A DNA stretch of 41,611 nucleotides from a bacterium (GTDB lineage Bacteria; Bacillota; Bacilli; Lactobacillales; Streptococcaceae): positions 1-41,611 of the forward strand of contig CAJNCY010000013.1 in the NCBI GenBank assembly GCA_905221375.1, written 5' to 3'. This document shows positions 33,592 to 41,611 of this stretch, one piece after another. A program made the translations under genes and the position numbers. The notes beneath the pieces were generated by a model that saw only the letters and a program-made list of their open reading frames with translations, searched no databases and was not told the DNA's origin. How positions within the stretch are numbered: position 1 is the first letter of the stretch; the number at the start of each line of letters is the position of its first letter.

Positions 33592-34355
33592 ATATTGCAA
33601 AAATAGTCAGAGAAGCGCGTGAGCAGAGTCGCTTGACAACCTTGGACTTTGCTGCAGGCATTTTTGATGACTTTATCCAATTACACGGTGACCGTTCTTT
33701 TCGAGATGATGGTGCAGTTGTTGGAGGTATTGGCTGGCTTGGTGATCAAGCTGTAACAGTGGTTGGTATCCAAAAAGGCAAGAGTTTACAAGATAACCTC
33801 AAGCGGAATTTTGGTCAACCGCATCCAGAAGGCTACCGCAAGGCTCTACGGTTGATGAAACAGGCTGAAAAATTTGGCCGTCCAGTTGTGACCTTTATCA
33901 ATACAGCAGGTGCCTATCCGGGTGTGGGAGCGGAAGAACGTGGGCAAGGAGAAGCTATCGCTCGCAATCTCATGGAAATGAGTGACCTGAAAGTTCCGAT
34001 TATTGCCATCATTATCGGTGAAGGTGGTTCAGGTGGGGCTCTGGCTCTGGCAGTCGCAGACCGTGTCTGGATGCTGGAAAATTCCATCTATGCTATTCTC
34101 AGCCCAGAAGGCTTTGCTTCCATTCTATGGAAGGACGGCAGTCGTGCCATGGAAGCGGCAGAACTGATGAAAATCACTTCACACGAGCTGCTAGAAATGG
34201 ACGTGGTGGACAAGGTGATTTCTGAAGCAGGGCTTTCTAGCAAAGAACTAATTAAGAATGTCAAAAAAGAACTCCAAGATGAGCTAGCTCTACTTTCACA
34301 AAAACCGCTAGAAGAGTTGTTGGAAGAACGTTACCAACGATTTAGAAAATACTAA
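33588..34355 (+). CDS. accA: AccA, carboxyltransferase alpha subunit
   Basis: Partner of AccD. 255 residues, the short streptococcal form. Characteristic segments are [40 protein letters not shown] and [19 protein letters not shown]. Last gene of the fatty acid locus, followed at once by a strong terminator. Confidence 0.97.
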   Translation: MNIAKIVREAREQSRLTTLDFAAGIFDDFIQLHGDRSFRDDGAVVGGIGWLGDQAVTVVGIQKGKSLQDNLKRNFGQPHPEGYRKALRLMKQAEKFGRPVVTFINTAGAYPGVGAEERGQGEAIARNLMEMSDLKVPIIAIIIGEGGSGGALALAVADRVWMLENSIYAILSPEGFASILWKDGSRAMEAAELMKITSHELLEMDVVDKVISEAGLSSKELIKNVKKELQDELALLSQKPLEELLEERYQRFRKY

Positions 34356-34358
34356 TAT

Positions 34359-34391
34359 AAAAACTAGAACTGACTGCCAGTTCTAGTTTTT
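34359..34391 (+). terminator. Strong terminator of the fab/acc operon
   Basis: Perfect 14-bp stem AAAAACTAGAACTG / CAGTTCTAGTTTTT with ACTGC loop; the U-run is part of the stem. The stem is symmetrical, so it could also act leftward. Confidence 0.92.
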
Positions 34392-34402
34392 ATGTGCTTC
34401 TT

Positions 34403-34599
34403 ATACTCAATGAAAATCAAAGAGCAAACTAGGAAACTAGCCGCAGGTTGCTCAAAACACCGTTTTGAGGTTGTAGATAAGACTGACGAAGTCAGCTCAA
34501 AACACTGTTTTGAGGTTGCAGATAGGAACTGACGAAGTCAGTAACATCTATACGGCAAGGCGACGTTGACGCGGTTTGAATTTGATTTTCGAAGAGTAT
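34403..34599. repeat. BOX element, 197 bp, boxA-B-B-C composition
   Basis: boxC end (ATACTCAATGAAAATC...), two successive boxB-like units (TCAAAACAC-GTTTTGAGGTTG ... ACTGACGAAGTCAG), then boxA (ACGGCAAGGCGACGTTGACG ... TTTTCGAAGAGTAT). The length agrees with 50+45+45+59. It fills the gap between the convergent accA and nusB terminators, so it probably has no cis effect on either gene body. Confidence 0.9.
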
Positions 34600-34621
34600 T
34601 ACTCTGTGCAGAGGGGAAAGT

Positions 34622-34653
34622 CAAAAAGTGCTTGGAAGACCAAACACCTTTTC
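34622..34653 (-). terminator. Terminator of the efp-nusB operon
   Basis: Minus strand GTGTTTGG-TCTT-CCAAGCAC stem flanked by A and T runs, ending TTTTT, about 10 bases after the nusB stop. Confidence 0.8.
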
Positions 34654-34655
34654 GA

Positions 34656-35081
34656 TTATTCATTTTCTTCAGTTACAAATTGACTAAGCAGTCCGTTGAT
34701 AAAGCGGGCTGATTTTTGATCTGAAAAATTCTTGGCAAGTTCAATGGCTTCATTGACTGCTACCAGCTGAGGCGTATCAAATGAAGTGATTTCAAAGATA
34801 CCCAAACGTAGTAAGTTTTTTTCGACCAAGGTCAAGCGTTCAACTGTCCAACCTGACTTGAGGTGCTGGTTGATTTGTTTATCCAACTCGTCTTTTTGAG
34901 CTTGCACACCAGAAACCAAGTTCAGAAGAAAGGCAGGGATTTGCACATCTGCATCTTCACGGTCATGCGTGTAGGCAAAGTGACAAGCTGTTTCCATATC
35001 TGTACCGAATTCAAGGCTCATGAGAGCTTGAAAAGCGCATTTACGAAGTTCGCGTCTAGATTCTAATAATGGACTAGTCAT
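34656..35081 (-). CDS. nusB: NusB transcription antitermination factor
   Basis: All-helical RNA-binding factor that with NusE (S10) supports rRNA antitermination. 141 residues. N-terminal [19 protein letters not shown] and C-terminal [26 protein letters not shown] are the family's conserved helices. The start overlaps the end of the Asp23-family gene by 8 bases, so the two are coupled. Confidence 0.96.
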   Translation of the reverse strand: MTSPLLESRRELRKCAFQALMSLEFGTDMETACHFAYTHDREDADVQIPAFLLNLVSGVQAQKDELDKQINQHLKSGWTVERLTLVEKNLLRLGIFEITSFDTPQLVAVNEAIELAKNFSDQKSARFINGLLSQFVTEENE

Positions 35082-35463
35082 TGAGGAAGTCCTCGTTAAA
35101 TAGATCTTTCAACTCAGGTTTTGGTGTTTTGTCTGGAACGATTCCTGCAACATGGATGTTAACAGCAGCAAGTTCCACATCAGCCATATCACGGACAGCA
35201 TCTTTTACTGCTTTTTGAATAGCAAGAGCAACTTTTGGTACTTTCACACCGTACTCAAGGTAGAGATAGATGTCAGCAGTTAGCTCGTCATTGCTTTCTT
35301 TTAAGTAGACGCCACGACCAAGAGAGAGTTTTGATAGGGTATCAGATACGGATTTATTTGAAAATGAATGGACACCATCAACTTTAGCAGTTGCGATGGC
35401 AATGATTTTTTCAAGTACACGTGGAGCGATAACGATTTCGCCAAATTGTTCTTCAGTTCCCAT
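35074..35463 (-). CDS. Asp23/Gls24 family protein (YqhY-like)
   Basis: 129-residue Asp23/Gls24 domain protein: [24 protein letters not shown] and [24 protein letters not shown] core, ending in an acidic tail. It corresponds in place to B. subtilis yqhY, which sits beside accBC and nusB and has been linked to acetyl-CoA carboxylase activity. Here it again lies between efp and nusB and faces the acc genes across a short gap. Molecular function not established. 21 bases downstream of efp. Confidence 0.9.
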   Translation of the reverse strand: MGTEEQFGEIVIAPRVLEKIIAIATAKVDGVHSFSNKSVSDTLSKLSLGRGVYLKESNDELTADIYLYLEYGVKVPKVALAIQKAVKDAVRDMADVELAAVNIHVAGIVPDKTPKPELKDLFNEDFLND

Positions 35464-35484
35464 AGAATGACCTCTTTCTAGAGA

Positions 35485-36045
35485 TTAGGCACGAGAAACG
35501 TAAGTTCCTTCTGCAGTGTTGATGATCAATTTTTGTCCAGCTTCGATGAAGTCAGGAACGTTGACAACAAGTCCAGTTTCCATAGTTGCTGGTTTACCAG
35601 AACCTGTAACAGTAGCACCTTTGATAGATGGTTGTGTTTCAGCAACTGTCAATTCAACAGTAGTTGGTACAGTTACACCGATTACTTCAGTTCCGTAGAA
35701 TTGGATTTTCACATCAGAGTTTTCAAGGATGTAAAGCAATTCATTTTCAACGTTTACGACTGGGATTTCGTATTGGTCGTAAGTTTCAGTGTTCATGAAG
35801 TAGGCAGTTTCATCCATTTTGTACAAGTATTGAGCTGGAACAGTTTCGATAATAGCTTGTTCGAATTTTTCTTCTGGACGGTAGCTTGTATCAAAAGTAG
35901 AACCAGTACGGACATCACGTAATTTCATACGCATGATTGTGTTTCCTTTACCTGGTTTGTGGTGGCTAGCTTCCAAAACGCGGATCAATTTTCCGTCTGC
36001 AGTTTCAAATGTCATACCAGCTTTCAATTTGCTTGCTTCAATCAT
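35485..36045 (-). CDS. efp: Elongation factor P
   Basis: Translation factor that relieves ribosome stalling at polyproline stretches. 186 residues in three beta-barrel domains. The loop tip is HHKPGKGNT, with Lys33 the position equivalent to the modified lysine of Bacillus EF-P. GAGGT precedes the ATG. First gene of efp-asp23-nusB. Codon use suggests high expression. Confidence 0.96.
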   Translation of the reverse strand: MIEASKLKAGMTFETADGKLIRVLEASHHKPGKGNTIMRMKLRDVRTGSTFDTSYRPEEKFEQAIIETVPAQYLYKMDETAYFMNTETYDQYEIPVVNVENELLYILENSDVKIQFYGTEVIGVTVPTTVELTVAETQPSIKGATVTGSGKPATMETGLVVNVPDFIEAGQKLIINTAEGTYVSRA

Positions 36046-36079
36046 GTTTTTACCTCTTTAATAAATATTATTACTCTTC

Positions 36080-36088
36080 ATTTTACCA
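36080..36088 (-). promoter_or_regulatory. efp promoter, extended -10
   Basis: Minus strand TGGTAAAAT about 35 bases before the start codon; the -35 region is T-rich without a clear consensus. Confidence 0.5.
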
Positions 36089-36227
36089 TAAAAGGAATGA
36101 AAAAGAAAGTTGGAGGTGGGATAATGGAAATATTTATATAAATTTATACTTGTATGAAAAAATGTTTTAGAATGGCATATTTTCTAATGAAATTTATAAG
36201 CAAATATCTTAAAAGTTACCGTAAATA

Positions 36228-36236
36228 TGATATAAT
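36228..36236 (+). promoter_or_regulatory. Promoter of the YSIRK surface protein gene
   Basis: Extended -10 TGATATAAT (36228-36236), with a weak -35 around TTAAAA (36209). The predicted start near 36243 gives a leader of about 57 bases containing the AT repeat. The 255-bp gap efp-YSIRK gene holds the two divergent promoters and nothing else recognised. Confidence 0.7.
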
Positions 36237-36269
36237 CTAGTAAGAGTATATTTGTACCTAAGCGCGTGC

Positions 36270-36285
36270 ATATATATATATATAT
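36270..36285. repeat. (AT)8 dinucleotide repeat beside the Shine-Dalgarno
   Basis: Eight AT units directly followed by AAGGTGG (36286-36292), 7 bases before the ATG at 36300. It lies in the untranslated leader, so length change would not shift the frame but could alter RNA structure around the ribosome binding site. Confidence 0.9.
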
Positions 36286-36299
36286 AAGGTGGTAAACAT

Positions 36300-39200
36300 A
36301 TGTTTAAATTGTCGAGACAACAAAAAGATCATCGTTATTTTTGTGGAAATAGATACGAAAAATATTCGATTAAAAAATTAAAAGTTGGTGCTGCGAGCGT
36401 CTTAATCGGGGCAGGATTTTTGTTTGGTTACAATGTAGATACGGTAGAAGCAGCCTCTGCTACTGAAACTACTGAAGCGGTGGTACAGAAGGATGCTGAT
36501 ACGGGACTAAACCAAGCTCAAGAAAATACGCAAGCAGGAACTATCTCTGAGTCAAAATCAGATAGTGAAACAAAATCAGAATTAGCTGAGCAACCAAAAT
36601 CAAATGCAGGGCTAGAAAAGTCAGTTGAGCCAGTAAAACCTGTAAAAGCAAATGAAAAAGATACCGAACAAGCTTCAGCAGTTTCAGAACATACTAACAT
36701 TGCAGAAGCAACTGAGACAAAACCATCTGTTGATTTATCTCTCTTGCAAGCAAAATTAGCAGATTTGGAAGCTCAAATTGAACGTATCCGAGGAAATAAA
36801 AAACAAGCTTCTCAAATCCAAAATGCTGAAAAACTAGTTGCAGAAGCTAAGCAATATTTAAGTGCATTGGGTGCAACACAGTCAGGAGTTGATAAAAAAG
36901 CAAAAGAAATTAGTTCATTAACGTCTATCTTAAAATCAATTAAAGCTGAAGAGATAGCTAAAGAAAATAAAAATCAAGATAGCCGTAATGGTAAGAAAAT
37001 GGAAGAAGGAACTGGCTTCCGTACTGGGGTGACAGACCAAGCTTTGACAGGGTCAATTCATTTTGATACATCGAAAGGACCAACTGAAAAGAAAATTCCA
37101 GTTGCAAATAATGGTGATGGTGAACGTGTCATTAATATGGCGATTACTTATTCAGCTTCTTCAAATGATACAGTTACAGATGGTAAAGTTCGAGTAACTA
37201 TTCCAAAGGAATTTGTTCATTCGACAAAAAAACCTGTATTTACCAATTCATCTTTTGTCAAAAGTATTGATGACCGTTCTACAAATACAGAATATATTTA
37301 TGACTTGAACTTAAACCCAATGTCAGGTGGATCTGTTGCAGAAAGTTTATTAAAGCTTTATGTGGGGACATCTAGAACTAATGCACCATCAAAGGATGAC
37401 TCGCTAACAGTGAAGACAGAGTTTATAAGTGGTGATAATGTATTATCTACAAAAACTGCAACAGCTACTTTTGACTATCTATCAGAAATTATTTATCGTG
37501 AAAAGGATACAAGAGAAAAATTAGTAAAAAATTATGTGTCTCAGGAACAACGTGAATATAAAATCGGCTCAGTTGTTGATGGTAAGTTAGTTCCTGTAAG
37601 CAGTCCATTTAGAATCCCATTAATTATGACAAATGATCCATTCTTCAATAGTGGAGAAGCTGATGGTAATAATCAAAATGGTAATGGACGATTAACAAGT
37701 TACGAATATACAATTAGTGGAATTCCAGAGTTTTTAGAATTAGATCCTACTTCGCCTAAGAATTCAAAATGGACATTAGAAAACGGTGTAGCTACATTAC
37801 ATCCGGATCAAACTCGTGGAATTGACCAAATGTTATACTATGCAGGTCCTGTATTAAGATTAAAAGAGGGAGCCTTAAGTACACCTGAAGAAATTGCAAA
37901 AGTTATTGAGACTAATGGAACAAAAGGTTATAGTGCTAAAATTGTTTATAATGCTGTAGGTCATAGACCAGACGGTTCATCATTCACGCAATCTCTAGAA
38001 AATCCAGATGGTTTTAGAATCTATGCGGGTGATGGTGCGCCTTCAATTGGAATGATGGAAGATCGTATTAACGCAGCTACTAATCAAAGATTATTCTCAA
38101 ATGCTAGTAATGTAGATAGTTTTGGAGCAGTTTATAGAGTTCCGCTTAACAAATTAAAAGCTGATGGAGGAACATTACCGAGTCAATATCTGAATTATTT
38201 CATTCCAAAAGATCAAGCGGGGAATTATTTTACTAGATTTAAAATAACAGAAATTGCAACGAATGAATTAGAAAATGGGAATGCTGGAATAAAAGGATAT
38301 CATGCAGGTAATAAAGATTTACGTGGACAATTTAAAGAAAACTTTAAGTTATATGGAGTCAATGAAAATAATCAAGCCGAGTTAATTAAAGAATTTAATT
38401 CTGTTGATGAAACATTTGATGAAGTTGCTATTAATCCTGATAAGAAATTTACTCATTTGATTTTAAAAACTCCTGGAATTGTTGATGAAATTCAAGATAG
38501 GAATAAAGCTTCTAAAACGATTCTTGGAATGAGGGCTGATTTAGATGTAACGGTAGGTACTTGGAAAGAAAAAGCAAAAGATCCTACTATTACTCGTTAT
38601 GAAAATAAAATTTCTCAAGTTTTAGCGGCTAGTAATACGATTGAGAGTGCTGTAGCTTCAGAACGACCAAATTCTGGTAGTAGTACGCCAGCTGTTCATA
38701 CTAAAGAATCAACAACTTTAGGTTTAGGGATGAGTCAAATTGGTAATAGGGAGTTAACGAAAGATAACTTAACAAGAGGGAAAAAAGTACCAATTGCAGT
38801 TCATTATGAAGCACCGGATTATTTTAAATTAGCAGAATCTGACAAAAATGGCATTAAAGTTTATGATTTAGACAAATTAGATGCGAATATTAATAAAACA
38901 AGTGTCATGCTATTAGCTGATCCTAAAGTTCCTTTAAAAGATTTCAGATTAACGGCTGATAATCGTTTATTATCGAAAACTGCCTTATATTTTGGTGGAC
39001 CAAATGGTGAGGGTGCAAATGGAACTTACAACCAGATTAAAGAATCATATGACACTGTTAATCCAACGCGTATTATTGAAAATTATAAGGGAACTGGAAA
39101 ACGTGCCTATATTTTCGAATCAAAAGATTTAGGTTTGTCTACCTATGATTTAGACAAATATGGAAATATTAAAGGTGGAACTTATAAACCAGCGGCATTA

Positions 39201-41611
39201 ACTTTTGAAGTAGAAAATAACGGTCAAATAGCAAGTGGAACTTATAATATTGAATCTTATCTTGTGTGGAATAGTGATTCTGAAACTTTATTTGGAAAAG
39301 ATCGTTCTTTAAATGCAAATTATGTAGAAGGACATGAACCTGGTTCAACGATTGCAAAAGCAAATATTAATGTTACGATGAATAATGTTATTGAGTATTC
39401 AACATCATTAACGATTTCTAAACCAGGGACAACAGGTACACGTGGAATTATTGATGTGAAGAATGGACAAGAAGTTATTCTAACACCTCAAATTGAGAAC
39501 TTAACAGATACACCTCAAAAAATCAAAGAAGCAGTTGTTTTAATTCCTAAGAGTGAAGCAGTAACGTATTTAGAAGGACCTATTGTTGAGAATTCAGATG
39601 AGTATGATATAGAATATACGACATCAACTGCGACTGACAAAACTACAGGAACTTATGTAACTGCAGATAAAATCACAAATTGGAAAGATGTTACTGCCGT
39701 TAAATATAAATTTAAAAAAGATTATACGGTAACCAAACAACATGGCTTTACGCATAACTTTAATCTTCGAGTTGATGCTGATAATCCAAACTTTGTTCAA
39801 AGTACATCGCAAATTTTCTTGAAGAATAATCAAAATGTATGGTTAGAATCGAATATTGTCGGATTAAGAACAGAAGACACTCGTGGTAAACTAGAAGTTC
39901 GTTATATCAATGCTAGAAAAGACGATCTTCTTCCAAAAATTACTGGAAAAGAATTTGCAGGACAACCATATACTACTACAAAAGAAGATCTCATAAAGTC
40001 TAATAATATTCCGTATTTATTTAAAGAAATCCAAGCTGATTCAGTTCCAGAAACAGGAACTTATGAAAAACAAGTAACGAAAAAAGTTACTTATGTCTAT
40101 GAGGAAGCAACATTTAAAGAAGAAAGTAAAACGATTACTCGTACAATAAATTATCTTGAAAAGAATAATGAGAGTAATGTAGTTGCTAATCCTGTTGTAC
40201 AAAACATTACAGTTAAGAGAAAAATTTATACAGGTAAAGAAACCGGGCGAGTGGTAAAAGGGCCATGGGAATATAGAACAGATGCTTATCAACCAAATTG
40301 GCCAACAACAAATTCACCTAAAGTGGCTAATTTTGAAGCTCCAGATAGAGAAGTTATCGATAGAGTATTGGTTTCTCAAGACCTAATTAATAATGGGAAC
40401 GTAGTTGAAAATGTTTATTACGAAAGAATTATGCCTATAGGTGGAGATGTAGTAGCAAAATACGTAATCGAAGGAACAACAACTGAATTAAAACCAGCAA
40501 CAGATGTTGCTAAGGGATTAAAAGTTGGAAAAAGCTATACTTCAACAGCGCCAGCAGCAGGTGAAGAATTAACAGCTACTGATGGAAAAGTTTATGTATA
40601 TAAAGGTCATAAAACTACATCAGCTGCAGAAACAGGTAAAGTAACAGAAGCGAAACAAGAAGTCGTTTATGAGTACGCACCAAAAGTAGGTGGAAACGTC
40701 GAAGTGAAATATGTCATTGCAGGAACAGAAACAAACCTAAAAGATCCAGTAACATTAGTAACAAACGGACAAGTAGGAAGTGACTATACTGCGACAAAAG
40801 ATAACACCATCACAAAAGACGGCTTAGTCTATGAATTAGTTAAAACAAATGGTGGACTAAAAGACGGTTCAGCTACAGAAACAGGTAAAGTAACAGAAGC
40901 GAAACAAGAAGTCGTTTATGAGTACGCACCAAAAGTAGGTGGAAACGTCGAAGTGAAATATGTCATTGCAGGAACAGAAACAAACCTAAAAGATCCAGTA
41001 ACATTAGTAACAAACGGACAAGTAGGAAGTGACTATACTGCGACAAAAGACAACACCATCACAAAAGACGGCTTAGTCTATGAATTAGTTAAAACAAATG
41101 GTGGACTAAAAGACGGTTCAGCTACAGAAACAGGTAAAGTAACAGAAGCGAAACAAGAAGTCGTTTATGAGTACGAGTTACAAAGAGGTGACGTTGTAGT
41201 AAATTATGTTGATACTGAAGGTAAACCGATTGACGGAAAAGCAAGCGTCAAAGCTGAAAACCAAAGTCCAACAGGTATAAATTACAATACAAACACACCA
41301 GAATTGAAACCAACAACAATTACAACTGCCAATGGTGATGTTTATGAATTCGTGAAAAAATCTGAAACATCAGCTCCTGAAACAGGAACATTAAATAAAG
41401 GAATTGCAACTGTTGAGTATGTCTATCGTAAGGTTGTTACAACTTATGTAGATGAAGAAGGCAAAGAAATCAATCCTTCAGACAAAGGAACGAAAGATAA
41501 GAAAGACATTCCAGAGTACATTTACAAAGAAACGAAGAAAGACGAAAAAGGAAATACAACGCATGTATACCGTCAAGTCGTAACAAGTTATGTGAATGAA
41601 GAAGGCAAAGA
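36300..41611 (+). CDS. YSIRK surface protein with MucBP-like repeats, 3' end missing
   Basis: Open frame of at least 1770 residues running past the window edge. The N-terminus has the YSIRK-type signal YSIKKLKVGAASVLIGAGF at residues 22-40, then a cleavage region near VEAAS. An acidic Glu/Ser/Lys-rich stretch with coiled-coil character follows (about 45-235), then a large region without repeats (about 240-1375) that I do not recognise. From about 1380 there are beta-rich MucBP-like repeats with the pattern GG-V-V-KYV...G, including two near-identical 83-residue units, followed by related RGDVVVNYVDTEGKPI and TTYVDEEGKEI units. A C-terminal LPXTG anchor is expected beyond the window but not seen. 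Likely a wall-anchored adhesin; ligand unknown. Confidence 0.9.
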   Translation, partial: MFKLSRQQKDHRYFCGNRYEKYSIKKLKVGAASVLIGAGFLFGYNVDTVEAASATETTEAVVQKDADTGLNQAQENTQAGTISESKSDSETKSELAEQPKSNAGLEKSVEPVKPVKANEKDTEQASAVSEHTNIAEATETKPSVDLSLLQAKLADLEAQIERIRGNKKQASQIQNAEKLVAEAKQYLSALGATQSGVDKKAKEISSLTSILKSIKAEEIAKENKNQDSRNGKKMEEGTGFRTGVTDQALTGSIHFDTSKGPTEKKIPVANNGDGERVINMAITYSASSNDTVTDGKVRVTIPKEFVHSTKKPVFTNSSFVKSIDDRSTNTEYIYDLNLNPMSGGSVAESLLKLYVGTSRTNAPSKDDSLTVKTEFISGDNVLSTKTATATFDYLSEIIYREKDTREKLVKNYVSQEQREYKIGSVVDGKLVPVSSPFRIPLIMTNDPFFNSGEADGNNQNGNGRLTSYEYTISGIPEFLELDPTSPKNSKWTLENGVATLHPDQTRGIDQMLYYAGPVLRLKEGALSTPEEIAKVIETNGTKGYSAKIVYNAVGHRPDGSSFTQSLENPDGFRIYAGDGAPSIGMMEDRINAATNQRLFSNASNVDSFGAVYRVPLNKLKADGGTLPSQYLNYFIPKDQAGNYFTRFKITEIATNELENGNAGIKGYHAGNKDLRGQFKENFKLYGVNENNQAELIKEFNSVDETFDEVAINPDKKFTHLILKTPGIVDEIQDRNKASKTILGMRADLDVTVGTWKEKAKDPTITRYENKISQVLAASNTIESAVASERPNSGSSTPAVHTKESTTLGLGMSQIGNRELTKDNLTRGKKVPIAVHYEAPDYFKLAESDKNGIKVYDLDKLDANINKTSVMLLADPKVPLKDFRLTADNRLLSKTALYFGGPNGEGANGTYNQIKESYDTVNPTRIIENYKGTGKRAYIFESKDLGLSTYDLDKYGNIKGGTYKPAALTFEVENNGQIASGTYNIESYLVWNSDSETLFGKDRSLNANYVEGHEPGSTIAKANINVTMNNVIEYSTSLTISKPGTTGTRGIIDVKNGQEVILTPQIENLTDTPQKIKEAVVLIPKSEAVTYLEGPIVENSDEYDIEYTTSTATDKTTGTYVTADKITNWKDVTAVKYKFKKDYTVTKQHGFTHNFNLRVDADNPNFVQSTSQIFLKNNQNVWLESNIVGLRTEDTRGKLEVRYINARKDDLLPKITGKEFAGQPYTTTKEDLIKSNNIPYLFKEIQADSVPETGTYEKQVTKKVTYVYEEATFKEESKTITRTINYLEKNNESNVVANPVVQNITVKRKIYTGKETGRVVKGPWEYRTDAYQPNWPTTNSPKVANFEAPDREVIDRVLVSQDLINNGNVVENVYYERIMPIGGDVVAKYVIEGTTTELKPATDVAKGLKVGKSYTSTAPAAGEELTATDGKVYVYKGHKTTSAAETGKVTEAKQEVVYEYAPKVGGNVEVKYVIAGTETNLKDPVTLVTNGQVGSDYTATKDNTITKDGLVYELVKTNGGLKDGSATETGKVTEAKQEVVYEYAPKVGGNVEVKYVIAGTETNLKDPVTLVTNGQVGSDYTATKDNTITKDGLVYELVKTNGGLKDGSATETGKVTEAKQEVVYEYELQRGDVVVNYVDTEGKPIDGKASVKAENQSPTGINYNTNTPELKPTTITTANGDVYEFVKKSETSAPETGTLNKGIATVEYVYRKVVTTYVDEEGKEINPSDKGTKDKKDIPEYIYKETKKDEKGNTTHVYRQVVTSYVNEEGK
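40677..41174 (+). repeat. Two 249-bp tandem repeats inside the surface protein gene
   Basis: Units 40677-40925 and 40926-41174, starting GCACCAAAAGTAGGTGG (the second unit's last residues diverge into GAGTTACAAAGAGG). Apart from that the only difference noticed is one silent T/C change in the AAAGAYAACACC segment. The tail of each unit (CAGAAACAGGTAAAGTAACA... onwards) is also shared with the divergent preceding unit. In frame, 83 codons each. Confidence 0.88.

Noticed and set aside
34403..34599. CRISPR-like or mobile-element reading of the repeated region between accA and nusB
   Set aside because: Only two internal units, hairpin-forming, matching BOX modules; no spacers, no transposase.

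Overview
The window looks like a mitis-group Streptococcus chromosome (S. mitis / S. pneumoniae / S. oralis type). The evidence is the gene order, three BOX-type repeats, a choline-binding-repeat surface protein, the FabT/FabK/FabM type II fatty acid locus and a YSIRK signal peptide. Most of it is conserved housekeeping sequence. The exceptions are an AT-rich accessory block at about 9.0-16.9 kb and a giant surface-protein gene that runs off the right end.

Layout. (1) 0.1-9.0 kb: tig; then a leftward group rnhC-lepB-recD2; then rightward zapA-cvpA and mutS2. (2) 9.0-16.9 kb: a leftward Rgg-type regulator faces a rightward operon. The operon encodes an SPFH protein with a zinc ribbon, four membrane proteins (two ending in zinc ribbons) and a GIY-YIG nuclease-like protein. 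It is followed by a choline-binding-repeat protein and a DUF6287-like lipoprotein. The operon and the choline-binding gene have nearly identical promoter/operator modules. A 17-G homopolymer lies beside a third, partial operator copy. This is the best candidate for an undescribed system. (3) 16.9-20.2 kb: a single-aptamer glycine riboswitch with readable switching strands controls an AgcS-type symporter; then an AhpD-like protein and a TDT/TehA-family membrane protein. (4) 20.2-23.5 kb, leftward: aspartokinase and a DUF956 (ManO-like) gene, then a T-box-controlled serS. (5) 23.8-34.4 kb: the complete fatty-acid synthesis cluster fabM-fabT-fabH-acpP-fabK-fabD-fabG-fabF-accB-fabZ-accC-accD-accA, with FabT operators before fabT and before fabK. 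(6) 34.6-36.0 kb, leftward: efp, an Asp23/Gls24 (YqhY-like) gene, nusB. (7) 36.3 kb to the end: a YSIRK adhesin-like protein of at least 1770 residues, with an (AT)8 repeat next to its ribosome binding site and two near-identical 249-bp repeats. It has no stop inside the window.

How the genes work together. Regions 1, 4 and 6 are core information and metabolism genes. Region 5 makes malonyl-CoA (AccABCD), loads it onto ACP (FabD, AcpP), starts and elongates chains (FabH, FabG, FabZ, FabK, FabF) and introduces unsaturation (FabM), with FabT as repressor. Region 2 reads as a peptide- or signal-responsive regulon that builds a membrane-associated assembly plus surface proteins; its function cannot be read from sequence alone. 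No rRNA, tRNA, CRISPR array or complete insertion sequence was seen.
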